A stretch of 64,000 bases of DNA from Bugulina stolonifera. Lineage: Eukaryota; Bryozoa; Gymnolaemata; Cheilostomatida; Bugulidae. Positions 26,701 through 37,700 of this stretch are shown here, piece after piece. The position numbers and the translations under genes were made by a program. Each line of letters begins with the position of its first letter. Within the stretch, counting starts at the first letter, position 1. The stretch is taken from positions 25,904,798 to 25,968,797 of the forward strand of contig OW285189.1 of the NCBI GenBank assembly GCA_935421135.1, given 5' to 3'. The notes below the pieces were generated by a model, which had not been told where the DNA came from, made no database searches, and saw only the letters and a list, made by a program, of their open reading frames with translations.

Positions 26701-29700
26701 GGAAGAGTATGTTAACATCACCACACGAGACTCATACTGTGTATGATTGCTGAAAATAGTTCAAGAACCTACCCTCTAACCTAAAACCCCGGGTGTTTAC
26801 ATTAGACTCTCCTACCTTGATCAACCATGTGCAGGAGGATCTAGTGCTGTAACGGTCTGGGTAATTAGGTGTTTGTATAGTAAACATATATGAGGCCTCT
26901 GTCAGCTCTACAGTTCCCCCACATCCATATCTCTCCTCTGATACTGTCTCTTCACATTGCACTCCTGTCAACCCCTTGGGACATACACATCTACATCCAC
27001 CCCCTCTGTTGGTCGTGTATCCATCATTTAAACAGTATTTCTTGTCACAGCTTTCTAATAACAATTAATTATGAATCTCTGTGCATGTACACAAAATGTT
27101 CATTCGTGTTACATGTCATATATTCAACATGATTGCACTAAGCGGCTGTCTCTTCTATAATCATGCAAGTAACTACTTGCATACGTATTATTGTCATATA
27201 ATAACACACCATATAGACATTTTTGCTCAAACTCACTTTATTAAAGTGATTAGGAGGGGCAGGCAGAGCAACAGCTAACCATAGCAGTAGGCGGAGCAAT
27301 ACAACTGACTAAAGTAGTAAGCGGAGCCAGAGCCATCGCAATGGCTCTGGGTGGAGCAATACAACTGACCATAGTAGTAGGAGGAGTTTGTGCAACTAAC
27401 CAGAGCAGTAGGCGGAGTTAATGCTCCACTCATCATAGTGAGTCAGTTTTCCTATTCCTGCCTTCAACCACATGTCCTCTGCATTGTGGGTAACCAACAC
27501 TGGTGTCTGGTAGTGCTACAAAAGCAGATGCACATGGTGTTACCAACATACTAGTGAATCAGCCACCTCCACAAAACAGTCACTTTATTACGTTATGTCC
27601 TACTTCCTACTTACCAAGTCTTCTTGTTTCCACCTTGGACTCTCTGCCTCTCTCGTCGATGATCACTAGAAAAACTTGGCATGCTGCCATATTTATGTTA
27701 CACTATAGCCTGTGCTCTGGTACATGAAAGGTAAGCTATTACAGCATTCAGGGTGAGGTAATAGATACATGTAAGTGCATCCATGTACAGCACTATTAGA
27801 CCATGTCCCACACACTAACCTGTATACCACTCAAACCATAAGGGGTGGTACACTACTAGACTGTGTTCCACTCACCTGTATGCTACTCAAGTCATAAGGG
27901 GAGTTATTAATGAACTCGGGGTGAGCCTTTCTATAGAACACTGTAGGGTCGGACACCAGGCTATAGTTAACAGCTACAAGTATAAACGCCACATGTCACA
28001 TACCTATCATAACTATATACATGTATATACATGTACATTGTATGTGTTCAACACTACACTCTTGTACACAGTACAGTATACAATACATGTATGTACAATA
28101 TCTTCTCTGCTCTAGTTCTCAGCCTATAATAGAGTTATCTTCCTTACTAATAGAATTCCCAATTACCTTTTCTTCCCAATCTGTAAAAAAGACAGCAGCC
28201 AGATTCTATGGTATACAGTTATATGGAAGTTAATGCCAGCTACACTAGAATTGTTTTATATCTTTCAGGTATCAATGATGAAAGAGGACAACTCCGGCAA
28301 GTGCTATATCAACATTACATAACTAGCTATAGCCTTATAAGATATATTTCTAAAAATTATACAGACCAATGTGGTACTAGAACATAACTAACGCCTATGC
28401 CCTATGGCGGTGTGAAATATCATGTAGGCCTACCACTACTATACTATGTAATATCTTACCTATATGTCTATGCATATCAGTTCTTGTATGTTCATGCGTT
28501 AGACCGAGTACATGGCCAAACTCATGTTGCACTATCTCGTCCTGGTAAAACAATTATATGTAGTATATTATACAAATACAGTACATGTGCAGTATATGTA
28601 TATTTCTATTGCTACATTCACCTCAGAACAACATTGGAATTGTTGACGTCTATTAAAAGGTTCAATGTATGATCAGCATACGTACATCATGCTATCCAGA
28701 TACATGTGCATGGTATGTATAGAAGATACATGGAACTACTGTAGACTATAATTAGAATTACAATGTATAGTTCCAAGATGGCCGCTGGATTTAGACCAAA
28801 AGGGTTTCTGGACTCTCTAAATTATGATACACCTTCATTTCTCACCAATAATTGCTCCCCAAATTAACTGTGACTGAAACTTGGCTTGCCTAAAACGATT
28901 ATCCATCTTCAGACACTCACATTAGCACAGTCTGTTGATAAACTGTAGACACTCACATTAGCACAATCTGTTGATAAACTGTAGATACTCACATTAGCAC
29001 AGTCTATTGATAAACTGTAGACACTCACATTAGCACAATCTGTTGATAAACTGTAAATACTCACATTAGCACAATCTGTTGATAAACTGTGGACACTCAC
29101 ATTAGCACAGTCTGTTGATAAACTGTAGACACTCACATTAGCACAATCTGTTGATAAACTGTGGACACTCACATTAGCACAGTCTGTTGATAAACTGTAG
29201 ACACTCACATTAGCACAATCTGTTGATAAACTGTAGATACTCACATTAGTACAGTCTGTTGATAAACTGTAGATACTCACATTAGCACAATCTGTTGATA
29301 AACTGTAGATACTCACATTAGCACAATCTGTTGATAAACTGTAGATACTCACAGTAGCACAATCTGTTGATAAACTGTAGACACTCACATTAGTACAGTC
29401 TGCTGATAAACTGTAGACACTCACATTAGCACAATCTGTTGATAAACTGCAGATACTCACATTAGCACAGTCTGTTGATAAGCTGAGAGACTGCGATGTG
29501 TTGAACCTACGTCTCCGGTAGCAACCTGTACATCCGGAATGTGACCAGCACCCTGGTCCATTGTATACCCTCACAGAGTGGTGGTGTCCAATCTTGGCTA
29601 ATGGTAGGATAATACGTATACATTGTACATGATGTACATGTACATGGCATACATGTGCACCTATACACGTATACATGTATACGTACATGGAATACATGTA

Positions 29701-32091
29701 TATGTATGCCATGTGCATGGTATACATGTACATGTACATGGTATACATGTACAATGTACATGCACATGGCATATTTATGTACAATGTACATACACTCAAC
29801 GATAGTATTTGAATTCCTTTGTGTTGCCATTACATGGTTTTATATTACACGTGACTACTTACTGTTTCACTAAACCATCCTAGGGAATGCACTGTACCTA
29901 AACTCCTGGTTCAGAGACTGGCCGATATATGCATGTATTTACATGTACTGTATAGTATTTGATAGAAAACGACGATATTTTATGTTTTATATTAGATTTC
30001 GTAGCAGTGAAAATAATTTGCTGCAAAAACAGTTTTCATTTGCATGTGCCAGTCGTTACAGACGTACATGCGGACGTACGTGCGGACGTACGTGCGGACG
30101 TACGTGCGGACGTACATGCGGACGTACATGCGGACGTACATGCAGACGTACATGCGGACGTACGTGCAGACGTACATGCAGACGTACGTGCAGACGTACA
30201 TGCGGACGTACGTGCAGACGTACATAAGAAGCATGAATTTATAAATCATCAGTGGAATTGATAGACCAAAAGTTCAACCTCAAACAGGAGATGATATCAG
30301 AGGTTCAGCTCACATAGGAATTAAATTAATTATCATAATAATATTATTATTATTATGCTAATGTGAAAATCTTGGCCCATGGCCAATTGCAGTTGGGTAA
30401 TTCTGTTTCTGAGTCAATTTCATGACTAGTTTAAATCTGTAGCTACAATTACTATTCAAACTCTACGTACGAGGAACACATATATGTGTAAGGAACGTGC
30501 TGCGAGTAGGCCACTGGTTACCATAACAGAATATTGCATCATGCACCCAGTGTATATATGGGAAGCATTGAGTGTAATGCTTACCTATGGTAGCCGCATC
30601 CATTCTAGACAATTCTACAAATTTTATACAGGATACAGACTCTAGATAGCTGAGACCTGCTGTGACAGCATGCTGGATACTCCATCTGTTGTAGGCTGTA
30701 ATACGTAACAGTCAGCACTGTATGTGTGTAGCATAGCAAAGTATACACTGTAGCATAGTATATACTGTAGCATAGTGTATACTGTAGCAGAACATAGTAT
30801 ATACTGTAGCATAGTATAGCATATACTGTAGCATAGTATATACTGTAGCACAGTATATAGTATATACTGTAGCAGAACATAGTATATACTGTAGCAGAAC
30901 ATAGTATATACTGTAGCATAGTATATACTATAGCATAGTATAGTTTATACTGTAGCATAGTATAGCATACGCTCACATCACTGTAACAGGGTATATACTC
31001 TTATACATTAGCCTACATCTATACAGGTACACATAGCCTGGGTGTTACCATACCTGTGGTATACGTGTCAAGGTCTATAGTGTATGGTACTATGCTATGG
31101 GGCCAGACATTAGCTCCTTTAATAGCTGATAGTCTAACCTGCCGTCTCTCTCTTCTAGACTGTAGAGTAAAGGAGGAAATGGTATATATGTACCACAGGT
31201 ATGTAGCTGCAGTATGTATACCTGTATACAGTGTATGTATATGCAATACTACATGGTGTAATAGCGTAGTATACATATACAAGTATAGTGTAGTATAATA
31301 CGTGTGTAGAGTGGTATTATTTCACATGTAGTAGTACATTACTATGTTACTATATTTAGAGTTACCTTCTCTTGTGGATTGCTCGTCTTAGCTATTATTA
31401 TGTCATCTCTGATTGTCTCACCGAATCTCTCCACCTTGTCCTTTATACTAGTGAGATAATTGTATGGTTCCCTGGCTACAGGCTGCAGGAAATAGGAAAG
31501 GTGGAGATAATTTCTAACAAACATGTAGCATAATATACCTTGTATAACCACATGAGTGCCACATGTGTATACTGTAGAGTGTGTAGTATTTACATGCATA
31601 AGTGTAGTACATGTATGTTGTACTACCACTACTAGCACATACTTACCTGTCAGTGTGTGTAGCCTATATATATATGCAGTATACTAAATCTGCATACAGT
31701 GTACTGTTTCGGTGTTTGACACCTGATCAGTGCAGCTCAGAAATATCCCTTAGCAATACTGTACATGTATATTATTACAGCAAAGTGTATTTAAAAGGTA
31801 TATATTATATATTCGTAAGTGTACGTATAATCTATAGTACTACTACTAACTACCTGTATATGTATACATGCATATATACTTGGTGTAGGCTACACTTCAT
31901 GTAACCTTCAGAATCTGGAGATGGACTGTGAAACAGTAGAACTGTTGTATATAGTCTCAGAACATAGGCTAAGTTCCTACCTGAATAACATGCGCAGAAT
32001 CTTGGTATATATCTTGTCTGCTTAGTCTAAACTCACCAACCCTGAACTCTATATCTTCAAGGTTAGAGATCATTGTTTGATTTGATGGAGG
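23757..32091 (-). CDS. Astacin metalloprotease with EGF, CUB and MAM domains
   Basis: Secreted or extracellular zinc endopeptidase of the astacin (M12A) family. Sixteen phase-matched exons: 31981-32091, 31366-31482, 31054-31159, 30585-30695, 29461-29597, 28460-28541, 27876-27973, 27401-27515, 26816-27054, 26147-26265, 25738-25865, 25577-25633, 25109-25227, 24838-24988, 24362-24552, 23757-23867 (TAG); 1992 bp, 663 aa visible. Order: propeptide (first two exons), furin-like SRRERRQ, catalytic domain starting WPHSIVPYTID, zinc motif HEFGHVLGLTHE, then PYDLSSIQHY where the usual SxMHY Met-turn methionine is Gln, EGF-like Cys cluster CVCPKGLTGVQC, CUB starting YGCGGTVEL, short Cys-rich exon, and C-terminal MAM (CGFEQG to RYGSC). 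The signal-peptide exon was not found; it should lie above 32.1 kb. The architecture resembles meprin/tolloid relatives without matching either. Confidence 0.93.
24083..24131. repeat. Short hairpin, AGAAGTTGTCCT family
   Basis: Perfect 12-bp inverted arms AGAAGTTGTCCT / AGGACAACTTCT around a 25-bp loop. A member of a dispersed motif family (see findings). Confidence 0.75.
24195..24345. repeat. About 22-bp minisatellite in astacin intron
   Basis: Units of AGTAGTACACATGTAGTCAC type, about six copies, ending near the donor of the exon at 24362. Confidence 0.75.
25310..25550. repeat. 29-bp minisatellite in astacin intron
   Basis: About eight units of CATATATTATACACATGTAT plus ATGTACAGG. Confidence 0.88.
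26613..26662. repeat. Short hairpin, AAGTTGTCCTCTC family
   Basis: Arms AAAGTTGTCCTCTCT and AGAGAGAAGACAACTTT pair with one bulge. Lies in an astacin intron. Confidence 0.7.
27240..27400. repeat. Repeat carrying the donor of the astacin SAYCS exon
   Basis: About three to four diverged units of about 50 bp. On the minus strand they repeat CTCCGCCTACTGCTCTG|GTTAG, the end of exon 27401-27515 (SAYCS) plus donor. One unit is interrupted by an inverted AGAGCCATCGCAATGGCTCT. Confidence 0.75.
27815..27900. repeat. Two-copy duplication of an astacin exon end plus donor
   Basis: The end of exon 27876-27973 with its donor (CACTCACCTGTATGCTACTC on plus) is duplicated about 60 bp away as CACTAACCTGTATACCACTC. 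It may be an early stage of array formation. Confidence 0.65.
28909..29460. repeat. 36-bp array carrying the donor of the astacin exon 29461-29597
   Basis: About 15-16 units of 36 bp. On the minus strand each reads TTATCAACAGACTGTGCTAAT|GTGAGT-like sequence, the last bases of the exon (LSTDCAN) plus a full GTGAGT donor. As 36 bp is 12 codons and no stop occurs, the exon frame stays open through the entire array. Confidence 0.95.
29620..29795. repeat. Low-complexity TACATG-rich palindromic tract
   Basis: Alternating ATACATGTACATGG-type sequence that is largely self-complementary. It abuts the acceptor of exon 29461-29597, and open frames on both strands are artefacts. Confidence 0.75.
30058..30224. 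repeat. 12-bp GACGTACATGCG microsatellite-like array
   Basis: About 14 copies of GACGTACATGCG/GACGTACGTGCG, CpG-rich against an AT-rich background. Open in all frames because 12 is divisible by 3. Confidence 0.92.
30715..30970. repeat. Short repeat in astacin intron
   Basis: About 12 units built on GTATATACTGTAGCATA/GCAGAACATA, directly upstream (minus strand) of the acceptor at 30696. Confidence 0.82.
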
Positions 32092-33850
32092 CTGCAATGA
32101 TGTCAAAACTAAATATACATGGCATTCGATAATTAATAATTATTAGCCTGCCAGTTACAAGTAGTAAACTACTGCAATACTTTACATAACCACTTGCATT
32201 TGCAGATAATCCCTTGTTTCTACAAATAACCCCCTTGTATATCTGCAGATAACCCCCTTGTTTCTACAGATAACCCCCTTGTATGTCTGCAGAGAACGCC
32301 AATAGACACCCAGCTATTAAATTTAAATTTTGACAGAATATAAAATCTTCATATGACTGAATTGAATATGGATGTAATCTGATTCATATACAACGCATGC
32401 ATATTGAATAGTATGTTAACATAGCCATAGCAGTCAACCCCCTCTCTCTCCCCCCTCCCCCACCCTCAGTAACTGATGTGTAGCACAGACAGACCTACAG
32501 GTTAAGGGCTAGATTATGCTAACAGGAGAACACAGAGACAACAAACAGAGCACATAGTAAAGATATAATGTATAATATTATACTATAATAGACTATGATA
32601 TACAATGTACATGTATATACATTTACATGTAATGTTACAAAATGGAGTGTAGCATACACCAACCTATGATAATACTACTCCACTCAGCTGATAAATTGTT
32701 TTATTACATAATAAGTTTTACTGGAATGCAGGTAAAACAGGAAACATTCAACAGGTGTCAATCATGGTGATTAACTACCTGCGGCATATAAATAACTACT
32801 TAGTCATATACACACATATATATATATATCCATAGATTAGTTATACATAGGTATATGTTTATGGTAGCTACAAAACTCTCTGAACTGTTATTAGTGGTGG
32901 TGGACAACTTTTTACTTTATAGCATAACTAATTTTCATCCTAAAGATATTTCTGGTATATACTTCAACATAGCACACTTCAGTAGAATATAACACTATGC
33001 TTATAGCTACACACTATGCTTATAGCTACGAGTAAGCAGCTGCTACACCACATAAATATGGTGTACATAGACCATGTACCTGTATACACTAATACAAGTA
33101 TGTCAGTAAATACGATTGGAGGACCCCAGCAGTAGGTGTATGTCCAGCAGCTGAGTGAGATCAGAATCGGCGGGTTATATGAGTTTCAGTGACCCACCGA
33201 GATCTTGGTGGTCTGGTGTTGGCCATCAAGATCTCGGGATGTTGGCCCTGATCTTGGGCTAATGTCCACAAAAACTGCAGTGCTACAAATCCCTGACAAA
33301 TATGATCACACTCTGAAAATAAATTGGAAATATTTCTCTATACTTCATTTCAAACATAAATAAAATAAAATCAACAAAAATAAATACTCTTATCTGAGAT
33401 CTAATTTCCATCAAGCATCAAGCAAATAATATATTATATTATTTCAACTTCTTTTCTCATGGGCATTGGCGAAGGTGATTAGCGATTTTGAAAACAGCCA
33501 AAATAGCACCAAGATGGTTGCATAGACTCGGCTCCTTTTATACTGCCTCCACCACCCATTGACTTTGCAGACAACTTACCCTACTGTGTAAAGTAATAGC
33601 AGTACAGTAGCTAAGTGCTACCACCTTTAGTGTATATATAGATATATACATATACATGCTGTACATACTAGCTGTTAGTGTGAATTCTGTATGTTGGATG
33701 AATATAGCCAAGCTGTGTGTCACGGCATATACTGAAGTGTGTTGCACTGAAACGTCTATCTAGTGGCATATTCTGGCATGTGCTGGCTCCTCCCAACAAG
33801 TGCTCTGAGCACATGGTATGCATGACCTCCCACATGGACAGAGATAGTGG
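32092..33850. other. Region upstream of the visible astacin exons
   Basis: Should contain the astacin signal-peptide exon and promoter, but I cannot identify them. A minus frame at 33538-33747 is unconvincing. Holds a triplicated AACCCCCTTGTAT-type segment at 32210-32295. Confidence 0.4.
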
Positions 33851-33854
33851 AGTG

Positions 33855-34185
33855 ATAGCTATGTCCTCCTAGATTATACCTACTGTATATACTATCTATA
33901 GTATACAGTGATAGCTATGTCCTCCTAGAATATACCTACTGTATATACCATCTATACTATACAGTGATAGCTATGTCCTCCTAGAATATACCTACTGTAT
34001 ATACCATCTATACTATACAGTGATAGCTATGTCCTCCTAGAATATACCTACTGTATATACCATCTATACTATACAGTGATAGCTATGTACTCCTAGAATA
34101 TACCTACTGTATATACCATCTATACTATACAGTGATAGCTATGTCCTCCTAGTATATACCTACTGTATATACCATCTATACCAGG
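33855..34185. repeat. 56-bp minisatellite
   Basis: Six near-identical 56-bp units (core GTGATAGCTATGTCCTCCTA) between the astacin and TRIM genes. Confidence 0.92.
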
Positions 34186-34285
34186 GGTACCCAAATGTTT
34201 TTCACCATGGGCCAATATTGAATGTTTCAGAACTTTGGTGGGCCACAAAATTTACGCTGATTTGAAGTGAAGATGTATATGAGTA
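34182..34285. mobile_element. hAT-like terminal fragment
   Basis: Begins CAGGGGTACCCAAATG and contains GGGCCA blocks, the look of hAT element ends. No opposite end was found; the SINE at 34327 follows. Probably a broken copy. Confidence 0.4.
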
Positions 34286-34326
34286 TCAGAATATACATGT
34301 ACATGTAATATAATAGTATTGTTGTT

Positions 34327-34567
34327 AGGCCATTTTTTTATATAATGATGTATTTTAAGCAAGGAGTTTATTTTATTTTTGAGCAGTCAGAGACTTGTTT
34401 CAAAACTATGAAAATATCCATCCCTGACTGGGGTTTGAACCCGGGGCCTCTACGGCACCTAATCGCCTAGCACAGTGAACAGAACATGCTACCAACTACA
34501 CCAGCTCAGCAACCTTAAAAAAGGAAGCTTCACCAGTGAGCAGTAGACATGCTCTGAGCAAACTGCA
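34327..34567 (-). mobile_element. tRNA-derived SINE, copy 2
   Basis: The best-preserved copy. Minus strand: about 50-bp leader, GCTGAGCTGGTGTAG (A box), GGTTCAAACCC (B box), then a body ending in an AT-rich tail. About 85-90% similar to copy 1 by eye. Confidence 0.88.
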
Positions 34568-34721
34568 TCAACATCAGCATGTCTGGATCCAGTAGAATCA
34601 GTAGAAGGTAACTCCAACTTGCCATGCAGCTAATATATTATGTTATTATATTCTACATGTAGCTAGGAGTGTCTGTCTGTAACCACATACACTACTGAGT
34701 ATAGAGTATACACGTATATAG

Positions 34722-37700
34722 TTAGTAGTGTATGGTGAACTTCTTTATTCCCTCATCTCTACAAGCTAGTATCACATCATCTCCTGATACTACTATGTCT
34801 ATAATACTCTCGATTCCTTCCAGCTTGTCACATTTCAGTGTCTTCAGCACCTCTCCTACATGTACACATAATAATTAGCAGCATCTCCAAAATGTTTGGA
34901 GTTGTCTTCTGAATGAATTACAGTAGTCTTGTTGGACAAAAGAAGATAACTCCAAAATCAAACATTAGTGTTGACTATTCACCTGCATGTAGTAAGTAGC
35001 AATATACCCATTATAGACAACTCAGGGCTCTCAAGTTGCTCAGTCAAAAAATCCGAGCAGATGTACAATGTACTGCAGTGTAAGCAGTGTAGCAGTATTA
35101 CTCTACTAACAATTGGTCAGGTATATAAATAAAGCTGTTGGTCACTTACATGCACATATCTATTGCTCTACAGAGTTACCCTAAGTAATTTCTCACAGCC
35201 TAATAATCCCAGTACATACATGTAATTCAGTCCTTGCCCTTGAAAAGCAATAGAATTAGTAGCTTTTTTCTAAGCAACTCACAAGCTATGAAATAATCTG
35301 AAGATTAATTTGAAGATTTTAAAGCATTTCAATCCAAAATATAGCTAATGTGAGAAAATCTCCCAAAATCCGAGCAGATCATCAATAATGAAAAACCTCC
35401 CGAGCACTCCGAGCAAGCACTCAAAATCCGAACTGCTCGGGGAAAATCCGAGAACTTGAGAGCCCTGAAACTCTATTACTGTTGTTTTACCTGCAGTAGA
35501 GAGAATGCAGATTGCAGATCCAACAGAAGTTGTATAAATTAGTCCTGACTTGGGATCATAGGCTATACCATGTGCTAATATAGGACATGTCCATAAACGC
35601 TCCAAACCAGCCTCTCTAGTAAATGTGTACCTGACCACTCTACCAGGACTATTCAAGTAGCCAATCAGCAAGCTTGAATCAGGAAGAATACAGATAGGAA
35701 ATGGAGTACATTCTTCAAGGGGGAATTCCATGACATCATCAGTTGATATTAAGGAGGAGACAATCAGCTTCTCATTATCCTGATCAACAAGATAAACATC
35801 ATCTTCATGCTGAGCTACACGTCTTAGCCTGTGAGTCTCTTGGTGGACTTCCATCAGCACTTTGTGTGTTTCTAAACTACCAGACTCTGTCTCTACCAAC
35901 TTAATGTCTTGTTCTTCACCTGAAACAACTCCATTTACCAGAATAATTATACTTGTTCAAGTACTGGATAATAACATAGCATTGTGGAGAAGAGTTAGAT
36001 ACAGTCTGCACTACATCCAATGTCCCAGCATCCCTTATCTGTGCCCCTTCACTGGTTCCACAGAGTAGTGATCCATCCTTACTCATGTTAACAGAGTAGA
36101 ATGTCTCTTCTGGAACTTTCTCTTCCCTCAACTGTAGACTAACTGGTAGGTTGGTTAATCTAACTCCTAGATATCCTCCATTTTGTGCTGGACTCACTGT
36201 GGAACACAGAACAACCAATAGCATGTCTAATCATATACAACACAGGAGTTCATTTCCATGTGGAAACACTAAATAACAGAACACAATTTATGTGTATGTA
36301 GTTGCAGTTGTAGGCCTACAATTTCACACATGGTTGATGCCTACCATCAACTGTAGTTAGCTTGGGCTCCAAGCTTTCAAAATGTAAGGTCTCCGAATGG
36401 TCACGTGGTGATCGTGGTGACCTGTGGTCACGCGGTGATCGGGACGCATGCGCGTTGATGGGACAGCAGCGAGTGGGCTGTGGTCAGTCGCACTGAAGCA
36501 ATAGTGCAGAGTGGAAGACTCGTTTCGTGCTGTGTCATTATTCTGATTATTTGTCGTTTTTCTTATGCTAATTGTGTCGTGCTCTGGTAACCAACACGTA
36601 GGTGGTGAAGGTGGTGGCTAAGGGGAGGCTGGAGAGCCATTGTAAAGCAGTTTGGTACTGCATGCTTATATTTATCCTTCGATTAATTCTCTACTGTACT
36701 GTTCAGTGAGACAACACAAAATATAGGCTAAAATGTTTGTAATTGACTAAGCCAAAGTTCTGTACTGTGCAGCCCATTATCAACTTGCCCACTCTGCACT
36801 CACTGAGGTATATTGCCTGGAACACAGGCCATAGTTCTGCCTACTGGTACAGCATCACATTAAACCACCATAGTTTAAGTTATATCATTGTACCGACCTG
36901 TTGAAGTTAAAGCCTTAGATACCAGTCTACAGGAAGTGACATCATCCTCTCCTGCACCTTTCACTGAACCAATGAGGTCTTCATACTGATGTATAAGCTG
37001 AGAGTCAGACTCTGTCCTCATCAGCTGAAGTGTAGACTTCCACAGTCTCTCCATACCATCCTTCTTAGCCATAAGTTCTGATGTAAACTTCTCTACTAGG
37101 TCTGTACTCTTAGCTAGATAGTCTTGTATCTCAGTCTCTAATTCTTCTGATTCTTTTATAATGGCAGCAATCTAAAAGGAGGAACATAAACACAAGAGAA
37201 CGCATTGCAGAAGCCATGTAACCAGAATTTGTATTAAACAGAAGATGAGAAGGAATGTTCACCTTTTCTTCTCTGATCGTTGTGATATTTTCACTCATTT
37301 TCTTCACTTCCTCTTCAACATCACTAAGAAGTACCCAAGCCTCTTTTTCAGCCTTACACACCTCTGTAACTCTCTCTGACAGAGATTTCAGGTTCTCCTT
37401 CAAACTGCCTTTCAACTCATCAGCGAACTCCTTGAGAGGTTTAATCTCGTGAAACAACTCACCACAGATCTCATCTCCTACAAGTAGACACAGCAGGTGT
37501 TATATGCAGACACAGCAGGTGTTATATGCAGACACAGCAGGTGTTATATGCAGAAACAACAGGTCTATACATGGTCACATTTCAGTTACAGTTACTTTTC
37601 CCACAATATAACTACAATGACACTCTTGTTTACATCTCCGATGTGTTATGATGACAAAAGTTCTACGTCAAACTGTGATCACAGTTAAGATAACTAATAC

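Noticed and set aside
27604..27700. Minus-strand open block reading IIDERGRESKVETRRL with good splice-like borders
   Set aside because: Considered as an astacin exon, but the exon at 27401-27515 (HYQTPVL ... SAYCS) matches the astacin end and its phases fit both neighbours.
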